Shown here piece after piece: positions 38,218-50,654 of a DNA stretch of 54,691 nucleotides; positions within the stretch are counted from its first letter, which is position 1; each line of letters begins with the position of its first letter. Made by a program: the position numbers and the translations under genes. The notes beneath the pieces are model-generated. The model searched no databases, was not told the DNA's origin, and saw only the letters and a list, made by a program, of their open reading frames with translations. The stretch is from the NCBI GenBank assembly GCA_034687125.1, contig JAQGBZ010000397.1, positions 1-54,691 of the forward strand, read 5' to 3'. This stretch comes from Neelides folsomi. Its lineage: Eukaryota > Arthropoda > Collembola > Neelipleona > Neelidae.

Positions 38218-40625
38218 ATGAGCTTTATTAAAGACGTTGGTGGATTTTTTACTACATATGAATCGTCACTTGAGAGCGAAACAGAAGGAAAAAGAAGACG
38301 AGTTTCAAGATGGGGAATTTATTTAATCGTTTTTACTCAAGGAGTTTGTTCGTCAATGCTCAATCCGAGTGTTTGGCCCTATTTGGCTAAAGTAAAGATT
38401 TATTATCACTATTTTTTAAAATTATTAATTTTAATAATTTGATAATTTGACAATTGTGCTTGTGTAGGAGGACAAGAGTGCAAATTTAGAATTTTACGGA
38501 ATGCTTCTGTCGGCCACTCAGATGATTCAATTTTCCCTAGGACCAGTTATGGGCGCATGGATTCAAAAAGTTGGCTCTTGTCGCCCTCCGCTCATTTTTT
38601 GCACTCTTGCACTCTTTGTTGGCAACGTTTGGTATGCATTGATTCCATTACATGGAGCTGAGAAAAAATGGATATTTCTTGTTGTCAAATTGCTTTTCGG
38701 AACGGCAACAGGTTTTATATTTATGAATTATGACACATATCTAATTAAACTAATTATTAAAGCAAAATGCGATGTACTATAAAAAAAGGTTTTATTTTCA
38801 GCTGGGTCAATATTCCTCATATACTTCGCAAGAGAAACAACTCGAAAAGAAAGATCACTTTCGATCATAATTTACACTTTCACTGCATCAATAGGATATT
38901 TAACAGGGCAATGTAAGCGCAAAAAAAGTTTAACCTATTCTATAGATTATTCAATTTTTTATAAAATTGATATAAACACATCTTCTATTTTTTGATTAAC
39001 ATCTTCAAGATTTTAATGAAGTTTTTTTTAATTTTTTAGTTCTAACCCCACTCCTTACGCTATTTGGCGAAGAGGGAATTTCACTAATTAAGGATTACAA
39101 ACTTTCAATGTACACAAGCATTGGATGGACGGGAAGTTTATTAGCTGCTTTATCATTAATAACCCTTCACAATAAATTTTTCAATGAATGTGGAATTGCC
39201 ATAAAAGAGGTCGATTGCCTTGAAGGGGCTCATGAAATTAATAAAAACGATTATAAGGATAAATATGAAAGTAAAAGTAAGTTAAATCATCATTTTCACC
39301 ATCGAAAACGAAGTCTACTGTTTAGTCCTAAACTTTAACTCAAACTTCATATTATGATTGATTATTTTTAATGAAGTAATTCATTATTTATGAAATAGAT
39401 GAAAATACTCCTTTGAATCGACATGCTCTTTTGAAGAAAGTTAATTACGTGGCTCTTTTAGTAATTGGAGTTTCAAAAATTGCCTCGGCAGATCATGTAT
39501 CAGTTGTTGAAACGTTAGTCAATTTTAAATGATTATCAACTGATTATAACGCTTCATTCTTTAATACCAAATATATTCGTAAATATTTATTAGTTAATGT
39601 TAATATAAATACTTGTATTTATTATTTAATTTTTATCAATTTAGACTTGCAATGCCTGTAGCACTTGATCAATTTGGTTGGAGTTCTGAAATGACTGTTT
39701 CTCGCGTTAGTCTTTTCTTTGGAATCGCTTCATTTATCACTTACATAACCTACTTTCAACTTTACGCCCTTGTTAAAAAGTTAAATCATACTTTATTAAA
39801 ACAAACTTTTAAGTATAAACATTAAAACTTAAAATACTATTAGTTTGATTCATTATTTAGAGGAATTGAAGAGAGGAAACTTTTGCTTTTTGCGGGATTT
39901 ATGCCAATGATTCTTGGTCGACTTTTATTCTTCCCTTATTTTGGACCAAATATTCCAGAAAAACTTATAGGGTGCGAATCATTGAATGGAACGGTTTACT
40001 ATAATTTGGAAGAATGCGAATTGAACAATTTACAAGAAGAAGTTTACCAACCTGGATGTTCTTACGATGCACAACCTTGGTGTGAAAATATGATTGCTTT
40101 GAATCCATATCTTGCATATATCGGCCATATTATTACAAGTTTTGGTTATCTAACCGCAGTAATTCTCAATGAGTCTCTTTTAACAAAAATGGTCGGAAGA
40201 ATCCCAAATGTAATTATTGATTTAAATTGATTAAACTAAACATTTGTTTTTAGATAACTTTAAACATACCTTTTATATACTGATGGATCATGTATATTTA
40301 TATTTATGTAGAAATAATTTTTCTATATTTTCTTGTTAATTCATTAGGGAATTCTTATTGGAATATTAACATCCACTTCAGCATTTGAAAACATGATTGG
40401 GTATGAAAATATTGATTGTATAATTATAAAATAATTTATATCAAATGGAAAGTCATTTTCATAAAGATTATAATTCTTGATTAAATAATTGTGTTTTTTA
40501 ATAGGCCGCTAATTTTGTCAAGTTTATATGGACAATTTGGGACATTTGCTGCAAACGGTTATTCGATGGGTCTCATGCTAGTTGGAGCTCTGCTACTTGT
40601 TATTTTTTATAAACGTCTTTTATAA
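38218..40625 (+). CDS. MFS transporter, MFSD8/CLN7-like (endolysosomal)
   Basis: Nine exons: 38218-38391, 38468-38711, 38802-38912, 39040-39276, 39399-39513, 39645-39779, 39861-40209, 40348-40400 and 40505-40625; phases agree, 512 residues. Twelve hydrophobic helices are predicted by eye. The N-terminal cytoplasmic stretch is acidic then basic (ESETEGKRRRVSRW), followed by helix 1 with VFTQGVCSSMLNPSVWPYL, close to MFSD8 proteins. FGWSSEMTVSRVSLFFG in the second half and a large lumenal loop with paired cysteines (CEECELN, QPGCSYDAQPWC) also fit. MFSD8 is a lysosomal membrane protein, reported as a chloride channel or carrier; role here is inferred from family. Alternatives within MFS are possible, but the SPX-free layout fits best. 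Confidence 0.85.
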
Positions 40626-41316
40626 ATGGTTGATTGAAGATTGATCGATCTCAAGTATTGTTATTTCGATTAATTGAGCGTCTAGACTTCTACTACCAAC
40701 GTAATGTTCTATAAACGTAATTGTTGTACATTACACACATGTATGATTTTAAAATTTAATTATAATTTCACAATATAATTATTTTAACTATGTATTTAAT
40801 TTTATAATATAAATGGCATGTGCTAATCCATACTACGTACAAATACGTACGTACTATGTACAAATAAAATATTTTAATACTATTTCATTATTTAATTTCA
40901 TATTTACTCTCTTTGGAAAGTTAGTTTATATAACCAATTTCCTTTTTTGTATAGTATTACATTTTACATAAAGGTAGGTAATATAAAATATAACAATTCC
41001 ATATTAAAAATGGGGTTGATTGGGTCAATGTTTTGTTTATGTTCAAGAAATTGCGAATAATAACAGCGAAATTCTAAAGTTCATATTTGTTTTCTTTCTC
41101 AATGAGAAATTGGCAAAAATTCTCATCTTCACTTTCTTTTCATTTTCCATATATCTTTTGTCTATCTTCTTTCTCATTCAATTTCTTGGTTAGCCGCTCA
41201 GCCGCTATCTGTCTTTTGTTCTTTTTCTTATCTTCTTCATCCCTTCCCTTTCATCCCTTCCCTTTTCTTTCATCCCTTCATCTTTCAAATCACGAAGTTC
41301 AGCCACGTGCCAGGAT
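40626..41316. other. Intergenic with a pyrimidine-rich tract
   Basis: At 41085-41290 the + strand is strongly C/T-rich, with imperfect repeats of CATCCCTTCCCTTT near 41236-41280. An open frame at 41087-41365 merely reflects this composition. No gene. Confidence 0.5.
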
Positions 41317-41972
41317 TAGTGATGGTTCGATTAGCGTTTTTCACTATTCGTCGATTATCGATTAGTTCAGATATGATTTCGATTCGATTATCGGTAAATC
41401 GTTTCAATAATCGAACAAATGCCACCCACAAAGTTATTGTAATAAATTGAAAAACGTCCGTATATTGACACAAAATCCATTAAATTTCTTTAAATATTTT
41501 CTTAGAATAATCTGCAGCATGTAAAGAGTTCAATATTTGTATCATTTTTTAGTAAATATAATCAATTAAAAATTATAATTATTTTTAAGTTAACTCAGTT
41601 TTCCCACACCAAATGTCTCAATGAAGAATGACAAAATGTGAATTGTCAGAATGTGAAAACACAACGGGAATGGAGAAATTTGAGCATTCATTCATTATAA
41701 TTTGGATTTTGAATATTAATTTACTTTATAAAGTAATTTAATTTATTGCTTTTTGTATTCTATGAAATTTTTTTTTAAAAATTGTGTACTTAATTAGGTA
41801 ATTTAATGGTTAAAAACAGCTATATTGTACATAATATTCACATATTTTGCCTTTCGATTATTCGTCGATTAATCGAAAAAAGTTCATGTTGCTTTCGAAT
41901 AGTTTCGATTCGGTTAATCGAACCGTAATCGAATGTCGAATACCGATTATTTTCGAAATCGAGCCATCACTA
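41317..41972. mobile_element. hAT-type MITE, 656 bp, with 8-bp target duplication
   Basis: Ends TAGTGATGG (41317) and CCATCACTA (to 41972) are inverted repeats continuing as TCGATT. The flanks GCCAGGAT (41309-41316) and GTCAGGAT (41973-41980) form an 8-bp target duplication with one mismatch, the hallmark length for hAT. Subterminal regions are packed with TCGATTA/TAATCGA motifs on both sides, as hAT transposase-binding repeats often are. No coding capacity. Confidence 0.88.
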
Positions 41973-42351
41973 GTCAGGATCATTTCATTTGTTACGGACG
42001 ACCGACGACCGGACGAGTTGATGGTTCAGTCACTTCAGTTGACGAGTTTCACTAATTTAAAGACTTCCTTATTTCGTGTGCTGGCAATGGTAAAATCAAC
42101 ATTTGTACAAGCAAGTTTTTAATTTTCATTCATAGTTAAAATTAAAATAGATAACTTTTGATGTATTTCGGACAATGACAATAGGCAGTTTCATTTAATT
42201 GTTAATTGTCTTTAAAATAATACCATTACGCATTTAAAAATAGCAGTTTGGTAATTTTTGCATTTTTCATTATAGACTGATTAGACTGAAATTAAATTTG
42301 AGTAACAGTAAGAGGGATTAAAGTGGGAATTGTCGATAAGAAGAAAGGAAA

Positions 42352-45240
42352 ATGGACCAAGATGAAGAACCCGATTTAATCCGCTCTTTCGGTGGTTCTT
42401 CGACTTGTGGATTTTGTACTCAAGATGTTCTTGAAGGAACTGGAATTGTCATCAAAGCTTGTCTCCACACATTATGCCAGTAAGTCGTAAATCTCATGAA
42501 ATAATTCCAATTCATTCTAATACTAAAATCACCATTTTCTTATGAATATTTAAACTAGAGTCTTTAAGAGATTTCTTTTCATTTTTATAGGTATTGTATC
42601 GAAGAAGTGATTATGGGATCTACAAGCGAAATTGTCAATTGTATTGTTTACGAAGATGGGAGACAAAAATGTAGTGGAGCACTTCTTCACTCTGAAATCA
42701 AAGCGGTAATATAATATCTGTAATAATTTTGAGCTATTAAAATTCTAATTGAAATATTAACATGTTACTCGAATTGTGATTTTTGAATATTCAGATCCTA
42801 CCCGATGAGGCTTACAACCTCTACATGGCTCGTATTGGGAATAAGGCTAACGAAGACATTCGAAAATCTTCAAATTTTTATAAATGTGCGAATGCCAACT
42901 GTGATGATGGATTTATTCTTGATGACAATGTCTTCGAATTTGTCTGCCCTGGATGTTTGTTTCACACATGCATCATTTGCCAGGTTAAAATTACTAATAT
43001 GTACCTATTTTGTTGAATTCATTTTTTTTTACTTTTCTAATTCTAACTTAATATTAAATAAGAGTAATTATTTTACTAATAAATATACTACTTTAATTCG
43101 AAGTGCACAACGAATCGCCCACCGGGAACCCAATGTGAAGGAGTTTGCGACAATTTCTTTAATGACAATCACCAACCTACCGAGACGTTCAATACCCAAG
43201 AACCAAAAAGAAAATCTAAAAAGCGACCTTATCCTCACTCTGAACAAACTCAACCAACAATCGTCAAAAAGCCAGTAATTGATCCCAAATTTGCCTTTAG
43301 CGAAGAGGTTAAGAAGGATTTCATGTACGGCTGGGATCAAATCATGGAAAAAATCGGAGAACTTCCTTCACCATCCTCTGTGAGAGTCATTCTTAAAAAT
43401 ATACGAGTTAATCTCAATTAAATGTTAAAATTGTTTAATTGAATTGAATTGAAGATATTATAAATACTAAACTAAAGATTAATTAATTTTAACTAATATG
43501 AAACCATGATTATTTTATTTAGGTGAACGAAACTGAAAAAGTTGTAGAATTTATCAATCGACACGAATTACTCGAGAATCTAAAGGAATTTGAGTGTATG
43601 ATTTGCTTAACTGAAATTCCAGCTGGTGATGGCGTCATTCTTAAAGATTGCTTTCATATTTTTTGCAAGTATGGCAAATAATATATTTGCTAAATTACTC
43701 ATATGTTGTAATTATTTAATTTTTAATTTTCATTAACCAATTCATATAATACTAGTCTATTAACCCACACATGTACAGAATTTAATATTTTTTCATTGCT
43801 AATTAATATTAAATTAATATTTAGAATCTGCTTGTCCTCGCTTATCGAAAATTGTGAAGAAGCCAAAGTGAATTGCCCATTCCAAACTAATGGATATTCC
43901 TGTTCTGATTTCATTCAAGACAGGGAAATTAGAGCTGTATGTTTTAACATGACATATTACTAAAATATCATATGGTTATTTAAAATAATTTTGGCTTATT
44001 TTACCACATTATCTTAAATATCTTTTAATAAATAAAACTTATTTTTCAAAAATGTTTAGTTGGTTAGCCCTGAGATATTTGAAAAGCACATTGGTCGTTC
44101 ACTCAACAAGGCGGAATTGGCCAACAGAAATGCATTTCATTGCAAAACTGTGGACTGCAATTATTGGTGTGAAGTTGATGTGATAGATGAGAAATTCACT
44201 TGCCCCAATTGTAATAAGATCAACTGCATCAAATGCAAGGTTAGAGAGATTTATAAATTATATGACATACTTAATATTCTATCTATAAACTCTAAATGTA
44301 AGATCCAACTTACTTTAGTTTAGTATTTATGATAGCTTTATTTAATATTATAAAAGTATAATGCATATTATAGTTATTAACAATTAAGTATTGTTGTTCA
44401 ATATGATTTATTTTTCTATTTTTTTTGTAATAGGCCAATCATGAGAATGTGTCTTGCGATGTTTACAAAGCCAAGATCGACGAAGAAGAATATGATCCTA
44501 AGTCGCGTGATGCAATTGCTGTAAAGATTTATTTACTTTACCAGTTCTAATCCAATTTATCTTTTTAATTATTAATCCAATTATTCAACTTTGCAGAAAA
44601 TGATAAATTCCGGAAATGCGAAAAGATGCCCAAACTGTCGGGTTATCATTGAAAAAAATGGAGGTTGCAATCACATGAAATGCAAAATCTGTAATTTCGA
44701 TTTCAACTGGGTTGAACCAAAAACCAAACAAAGTATTTAAATTAGAATTAAAAATGTTTAAACACAATTTAGTTAAAATTATAATTTAAATAAACTGATC
44801 AATTAATTTTTATATTAGATGGGCCAGGCTCAGTAATCGGTGCACCCTATCGTTATGGACAAATGGAACGAATTACTCAGCATCAGACAAATATGTATCA
44901 ACGATATAACGACCTTCTTATTCAAGCACAACGTCTACAACCAAATATTCCACCACGTGTTAGACGTCCTCCTTTACAAATTCCTCATGTACAAAATTTA
45001 TCCACGAGAGCGATAAACAGGGAGTATGAAGCAATAAGAAGACTTAATGCTATGATGTCAGCTCCAGCTCAAAACTTCCATCCACCAATTCCGGAATATG
45101 TTGCTCCGAATCAGAATCCAACAAACGAAGGATTTCCAGACTCATTTTTGGATCCCAATTATACGGGTACTTTGGAACCCTCGCCTTATGGGCCGATCCA
45201 TCCGACCAACCTTGACTTGCCATATTGGCCATACCCATAA
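42352..45240 (+). CDS. RBR E3 ubiquitin ligase, HOIL-1/RBCK1-like, with extra N-terminal RING1-IBR and proline-rich tail
   Basis: Ten exons: 42352-42479, 42591-42705, 42795-42983, 43104-43379, 43523-43668, 43825-43936, 44060-44239, 44434-44520, 44597-44732 and 44819-45240; phases agree, 596 residues. Domains: a RING1-like half (about 19-80; CGFCTQDVL, CLHTLCQYC), an IBR-like half (about 105-155; CANANC, CPGC, CIIC), a linker, then a full RBR: RING1 258-322 (CMICLTEIP, CFHIFCKIC, CPFQTNGYSC), IBR 340-395 (CKTVDCNYWC, CPNC, CIKC), RING2 418-446 (CPNCRVIIEKNGGCNHMKC) with the likely catalytic cysteine in GGC. The final 140 residues are Pro/Asn/Gln-rich and replace the HOIL-1 tail. It should pass ubiquitin from E2 to substrate via a cysteine thioester. 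Substrate unknown. Confidence 0.9.
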
Positions 45241-46270
45241 ACAAAATTCTGAAAATGGCCAATCAAACAAGAAAATATTTTGTGTATATAATCAAGTTAG
45301 TGTATTTTATTTATTTATTTTTGTAAATATTTAGAACATCCTGCGTATTTTATGGAACTAACTTCTAGTATTCTACTTTCTATACTTCCTAATTTTATTC
45401 AAGAAAATTAGTCAATTTGTAAACAGTCATTAATCGTTTATAAATCCCAATTGTGAAATTTACTATCCTATACTATGTGATAAGTAGATATATCCATCAC
45501 GGATGTGATACATTCAGAGTACATTACATATAATACATATTGTAGTCTTTACTTTATAGAAGTGACAAGATAAAAGTATATTGCTTTACTACGATTAAAT
45601 TAGATAGTATATAACTAATCTGTAAATAAGATTTTAAATTAAATTATAATTTTTAATAAAAATTCAGACTTTCATTTTTATAAATCAATCTACTTGTATA
45701 TCTTTATACTTAATTGCAATTACTATAAAATATATTACAATACGTTATAAAATCAAACATCAAGTGATATTGATACTACTTTAGATTTTATTGAAATACT
45801 AACTTTATAAATTCTAATGATTATACAACACCCACAACTTACAAAAAAACGTGAATTATAATAAAATCACACATTTTGTGAAAATAATCAACATCCCCTC
45901 TATTATAAAAAGGAGTAATAATTAAAATTTGGCCTCAATAACTATCCTGTCTACTTTGGCGATTTTGAATTAAAAATATGGATTCCACTTGGTGATTTGA
46001 AAAATCAATAAAGTCGTTTATTTAATTTAATTTTATAAAATTAATTTTCTCAAAAGTGAATTATTTAATTGAATCTTCGGCTTCTTTGGGCTTCTCTTTT
46101 TGGATTAACCCTATTATTTTGGGAAATCGGGTTTTGCAACGGATTCATACAAACGGATGATTCATAATCACTTTTATGACACGGATTTACTATATCATTT
46201 GGTTTCCTTTTTATCGGGTATTTGAACTGAATGTACTTTCCTGGAACGGATTTACTATTTATCATTGTTT
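45241..46270. other. Intergenic between the two RBR genes, left part
   Basis: AT-rich. A leftward 66-codon frame at 46265-46065 is basic and ends in REAQRSRRFN; it starts right beside a repeat element and has no splice signals that convince me. No gene called. Confidence 0.4.
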
Positions 46271-46693
46271 TGACTAGCGGATCCGTGACTAAATCTCCGA
46301 CCCACGGATAGTACTGATAGCACTATTAGTGAGATGCCAGCCTTTAAAGGATATTAATGAATTCTGAGAACACAAAAAAAGCTGCAAAAATTGTCAATTC
46401 AAGGTATCTTATCTGTATAAAAATGACTGATCCGAATATTTGACGGATTATTGGGCAACTTTGGACGGAGCGGGGGAATTAGAAAGGAACAGAAGTGGGA
46501 CGGAAGGGGAGTTTAAGGGGGGACAGAAGTATGACGGAAGGTGAATTAGAAGGCGACTATAGGGATACCGTCAAAGATTGTAACAATAAGGATATCTTGC
46601 ACCCACAGGTTCCTTGAGATACCATTATTTGATGGGATACAGTGTTTCGATTGACCCATGGTTATACCATCGGGACGACGGATCCGCTAGTCA
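46271..46693. mobile_element. 423-bp inverted-repeat element, copy 1 (TGACTAGCGGATCCGT ends)
   Basis: Exact 16-bp inverted ends at 46271-46286 and 46678-46693. GC content is well above the surroundings, with purine-rich runs such as GGAACAGAAGTGGGACGGAA. A related copy in opposite orientation lies at about 50.66 kb. No reading frame. Confidence 0.88.
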
Positions 46694-47363
46694 ATATATA
46701 TGCGTCGAAAGTAGTTTGTCCGAGGCACATTATCCCTTTTTTCTGGTCCGATTTTAATGAGCTTTACACCATTCGATTCGGTTTGAACCGAATATGTGCC
46801 CTCGACATAAGGTCCATTTCGCTACGATCAACCGTTAAGTTATACGAAGAGGCAACTTGGGTCTCTTAGAAAAAGCAACGCATACCTTTCTCGCAGGGCG
46901 GCGTGGGTTTTAGAAGTGCTAATCCAATGGGGGATGAGGATTCCTAATCATTTAAATGAGTTTTAAAGTATTTTGAAAAACTCAGAGAGTTTGTTTATTC
47001 GCTTAACTAATGGAGCCCATTGAATGATAATATTTCTAATCAAAATTCTTTTTTTTAATATTCTGAACGGAAGGAAGGGAGATGTTTGTTCCAACAACCA
47101 CGATTACTACTTTAATTTTTTACTCTTCAATTTATTGACGAGTTTAACCCCTTTACTGATTTACGAATTCGTGGGATACCGCTAGTTTTTTTAAAAAAAA
47201 TAGCTGAAAGATTAGCCTTAGAAATAAAACAAACATTTTAGAAAAAATAATTTTCTTCATTGAAAATTTCTCATTGAAAATTAGACTGGGCTCTTAGAGC
47301 GCAATTAAAATTACAGTAATATTGTTCGGAGAGGTCTTAACAATTCAAGTTTTGTTGGAAGCA
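46694..47363. other. Intergenic between the RBR genes, right part
   Basis: The stretch just right of the element stays GC-richer to about 46920 and may be a further transposon remnant. The remainder is AT-rich and holds the presumed promoter of the second RBR gene. No gene. Confidence 0.4.
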
Positions 47364-49913
47364 ATGGACAGTGATAGTGAAAATGAAAGCGAGGAAGAAT
47401 TCGTGTGCAAAGTGTTGGTCCGATCAATGGTTGATGATGCCAAATGTGGATTTTGCGACGAAGCCGTGAGTGAAGGGTCAGGAGTAGTTATTAGGGATTG
47501 TCGCCACACTCTCTGCAAGTTAGACATAAAATACAAAATATTTAGAATTTAAACAAATAAATTAAAAATTGCGAAATATGATCGACTTAAAATTAATTTT
47601 AATAATTTATCATTAAAGTCATTGCGCAAGGGAAATGATCGATGCCGCAGACACCGACGCTGTGCAATGCCTCGTGTACGAAGATGGTGAAAGATGTGAA
47701 GGAGCCCTTCGCATGGAGGAAATCAAAGAAGTCTAAAATATTATATTTATTAGTATAATATTACATATATCGTAATATGTATTAATATATTATTTATATA
47801 TATTGACAAGTGATTAAAATCTCTGATTATTAAGTTTATTTACATGGAGTATTACGAAGAGGCCTTTGATCATTACTTTGAGCGGGTTAAGAAACGGAAA
47901 GATGCTGAAGAATACGCAGCCTTAAGAACTCAAAAACCCAATTTTCACAAATGTCTTAATATGGAATGCCGAAAAGGGGTTGATTTGGAAGAAGGGACCG
48001 TTGAATTTGTTTGCAATAAGTGTGGATATCATACATGCATCAAATGCAGAGTAATCTGCAATATTCATTAATTAATTAATCCAATAATATCATAGTGTGA
48101 AACTGTGAAACCGTTTTATTTACAAAGTGATTATAGACCCTGACCAATCGTCCGCCAGGCTCAAAATGCGAAGGACTGTGTGCATTCATTAAATTAAAAA
48201 ATCATGATTCTAATTCGGACGCAAACGATGAGCTACAAAGACCTATCACAAGAGCTTCGAGAAAAACTATGTGCATTGGTCGACCTCCACCACCACCACG
48301 AAAGATTGACCCTGATTCAATTGTTAAGCTACCTGTTGTTGAAAAGGTAAATCTTTTCAATGAGGAAGTCCAAAAGGATTGGATGTCTGGTTGGGATCAA
48401 ATCGTTGAAAAAGTCCGAATTTCCTCTGCTTCGGTAATTATATTTTAATTCAAATCATCGTAGTATTTAATCTATTACCAATATTGTTATAATTGGCCCT
48501 GTAATTAAAATTCTTGAATTTAATTTATTAATCCAATCACTCTTAATTTTTATGAAATTAGATTGAAGATAATGGGAAAATTGCCGACTTATTTGATCAA
48601 CTCGACTACTTTGATAATCCAAAGGAATTTGAGTGTTCGATCTGCATGACAGAAATTCCTCCTGGTGATGGTGTCATCCTCAAAGATTGTTATCATCTTT
48701 TTTGCAAGTATTAAATCTTTATTTAATAAAAATTGCATTTAAATTATGGATGGTTAGCGTTAGCTGTGTAACAATTAACAGTGCAATTCCACGTTGTATT
48801 GATGATTATATGATTCCTATTAATTAACAGAATTTACGATTTTCATCATTAGGGTTTGCCTATCCAGCATTGTCGAGCATAATGACGATCCTAATGTGAA
48901 ATGCCCGTTTCAAAATAATGGATATTCATGCAATTCTCTCATTCAAGACAGAGAAATTCGTGCTGTAATTTCATTTTATAATTAGCTTTAATTGACTTTG
49001 ACCAAACTAAAACTTTGATTTTTCAAAATTTACAGATAGTGAGTCCAGAGATATTGAAGAAGCACATTGATAAGTCCATTCAAACTGCCGAACTTACATC
49101 TAGAAATGCATTTCACTGTAAGACTTTGGATTGCAACTTTTGGTGCGACGTTGAAGTAACAGACGGTTGTTTCACATGTCCTAATTGCAACAGGAAGAAT
49201 TGCATTAAATGCAAAGTAAGCAATTGAATACTTTAAGCATAATAATTTAATTAGTTTATTGTAAATATGAACATATTGTTGAGTTATCTCACCTTACTCA
49301 TTAATTTACTGCTTTTATACATTTGTCTAATTATGTTCAACCATAAATTATCAAGGCCGTTCATGAAAACGTAACTTGTCAAGTTTACTGGCAAAGTGTA
49401 GGCAAGGAAGATTGCGATCCAGAATCTAGGAAGACTCTGATGGTAAGATAGAACACTACAAATAAGATTTAATTAACTAATTAACATTTACTTGAATACT
49501 TATACTTAACATACATATGTAGGTGTAGGAATCAAATTATTGTAAAGGTATATATTTTTGGATATTTAGAAAATGATTGAAGATGGGACAGCGATGAGAT
49601 GTCCAAACTGTCGTGTTGTTCTCAACAAGGCCGATGGTTGTGATTCCGTGATTTGCAGGATTTGCAAATTGCAAATTTGCTGGGCGACTAAAGGTCCAAG
49701 ATGGGGGCCAAAAGTAAAAAATCATTTCTTTTAATCTTACGATCTTAATATTTATAACTTTCTAATCATTTCTATAATATGATAATTTTAATAATAAGCT
49801 TTAGCATTAACATTGAACTTGTACTTTTCAAGGGTATGGGAGACATTTCTGGAGGATGCAGATGCAAAGTGGATGGAAAGCTTTGTCATCCACAATGCCG
49901 AAATTGCCACTGA
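47364..49913 (+). CDS. RBR E3 ubiquitin ligase, HOIL-1/RBCK1-like, second copy with HOIL-1-type tail
   Basis: Ten exons: 47364-47518, 47619-47730, 47835-48050, 48137-48433, 48562-48707, 48853-48964, 49036-49215, 49356-49442, 49570-49713 and 49833-49913; phases agree, 509 residues. Exons 5-8 have exactly the same lengths (146, 112, 180, 87) as the upstream gene, so the two are tandem duplicates. Same layout: acidic N-terminus, extra RING1-IBR half (to about 165), linker with a PPPPPR stretch, RING1 (CSICMTEIP), IBR ([10 protein letters not shown]), RING2 ([19 protein letters not shown]) with the probable catalytic cysteine. RING2 continues [12 protein letters not shown] and the last exon encodes [18 protein letters not shown] and NCH, the C-terminal zinc site diagnostic for HOIL-1. 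The exon-2 donor (GAA/gtctaa) is weak. HOIL-1 makes ester-linked ubiquitin within LUBAC in vertebrates; role here inferred. Confidence 0.91.
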
Positions 49914-50144
49914 AATGATCTATAGAGCTTATTTTCCAACCCATTATTCTTAATCTTATAATTTCTGAATTGGATTGATTTTCTAATATGGTAGTCCTAA
50001 CCTCCTAACAATGTCCTCCATATTAAGCATAATGGATGTTGTAAATTATCAAATGTTAACAGCAAGTCTTTATTAACAATTAAAACTCTCAAATTGATGT
50101 TTAATCTTCTTTGTATAATTTATTATATTTGAAAAGAAGATAAT

Positions 50145-50654
50145 ATGGAATTTATAAGTTTACCACAGGCATCGGCAAGCTCTTATCTTCAGGTCTGGCT
50201 TCCTATCTTTCAAGATGAAAAGATAGGGAAAATCTCAGGCGTCTGGCCAGGCGAAAATGAAATTTTTAAAATAAACAAAGGTTTAAATCTCAACCCAAGG
50301 GAACCGATTGAGATGAAAGATTGGCAATCATTTCCATAGTAGGCATACCATGGAGAATCATAGATACCCCATAATAAACCATGAATTTTGTTGACAATTA
50401 ACGTTACTGCAACCTAGAGAATACCAAAATATCAATGGACAATTCATGGTTCATCATTTGGGTGTCGCTGGTTCTCTTTAATCCACTATGGAATATCCAA
50501 AATGGGAAACGCTAGCCGAAAGATGAATTGAAATTCTTAATTTTTAAAATTTTAAAAATTATTAATTAGCTCCGCCTTATCTTCTCCTCCTTTTACAGGC
50601 CAGACCTGAAAATCGCTTTGCCAGAGCTCATTTCTCTATCTCAAAAATATTTCG
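50145..50654. other. Transposon debris with nested inverted repeats
   Basis: TTCCATAGT (from 50332) and ACTATGGAA (to 50493) begin a fold-back of about 160 bp whose arms also share AACCATGAATT. Outside it, TTCAGGTCTGGC at 50188-50199 is inverted at 50599-50610. The 64-codon frame at 50145-50339 overlaps this and is not a believable gene. Confidence 0.6.

Noticed and set aside
41087..41365. Ser/Phe/Leu-rich 92-codon frame
   Set aside because: Produced by the pyrimidine-rich tract and running into the hAT MITE; not a protein.
46065..46265. Leftward basic 66-codon frame next to the repeat element
   Set aside because: No recognised domain or convincing splice site, and it begins at the element border.
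46642..46869. 75-codon frame overlapping the right end of the 46.3-kb element
   Set aside because: Starts inside the element and runs into flanking sequence; no domain. Probably chance in a GC-richer patch.
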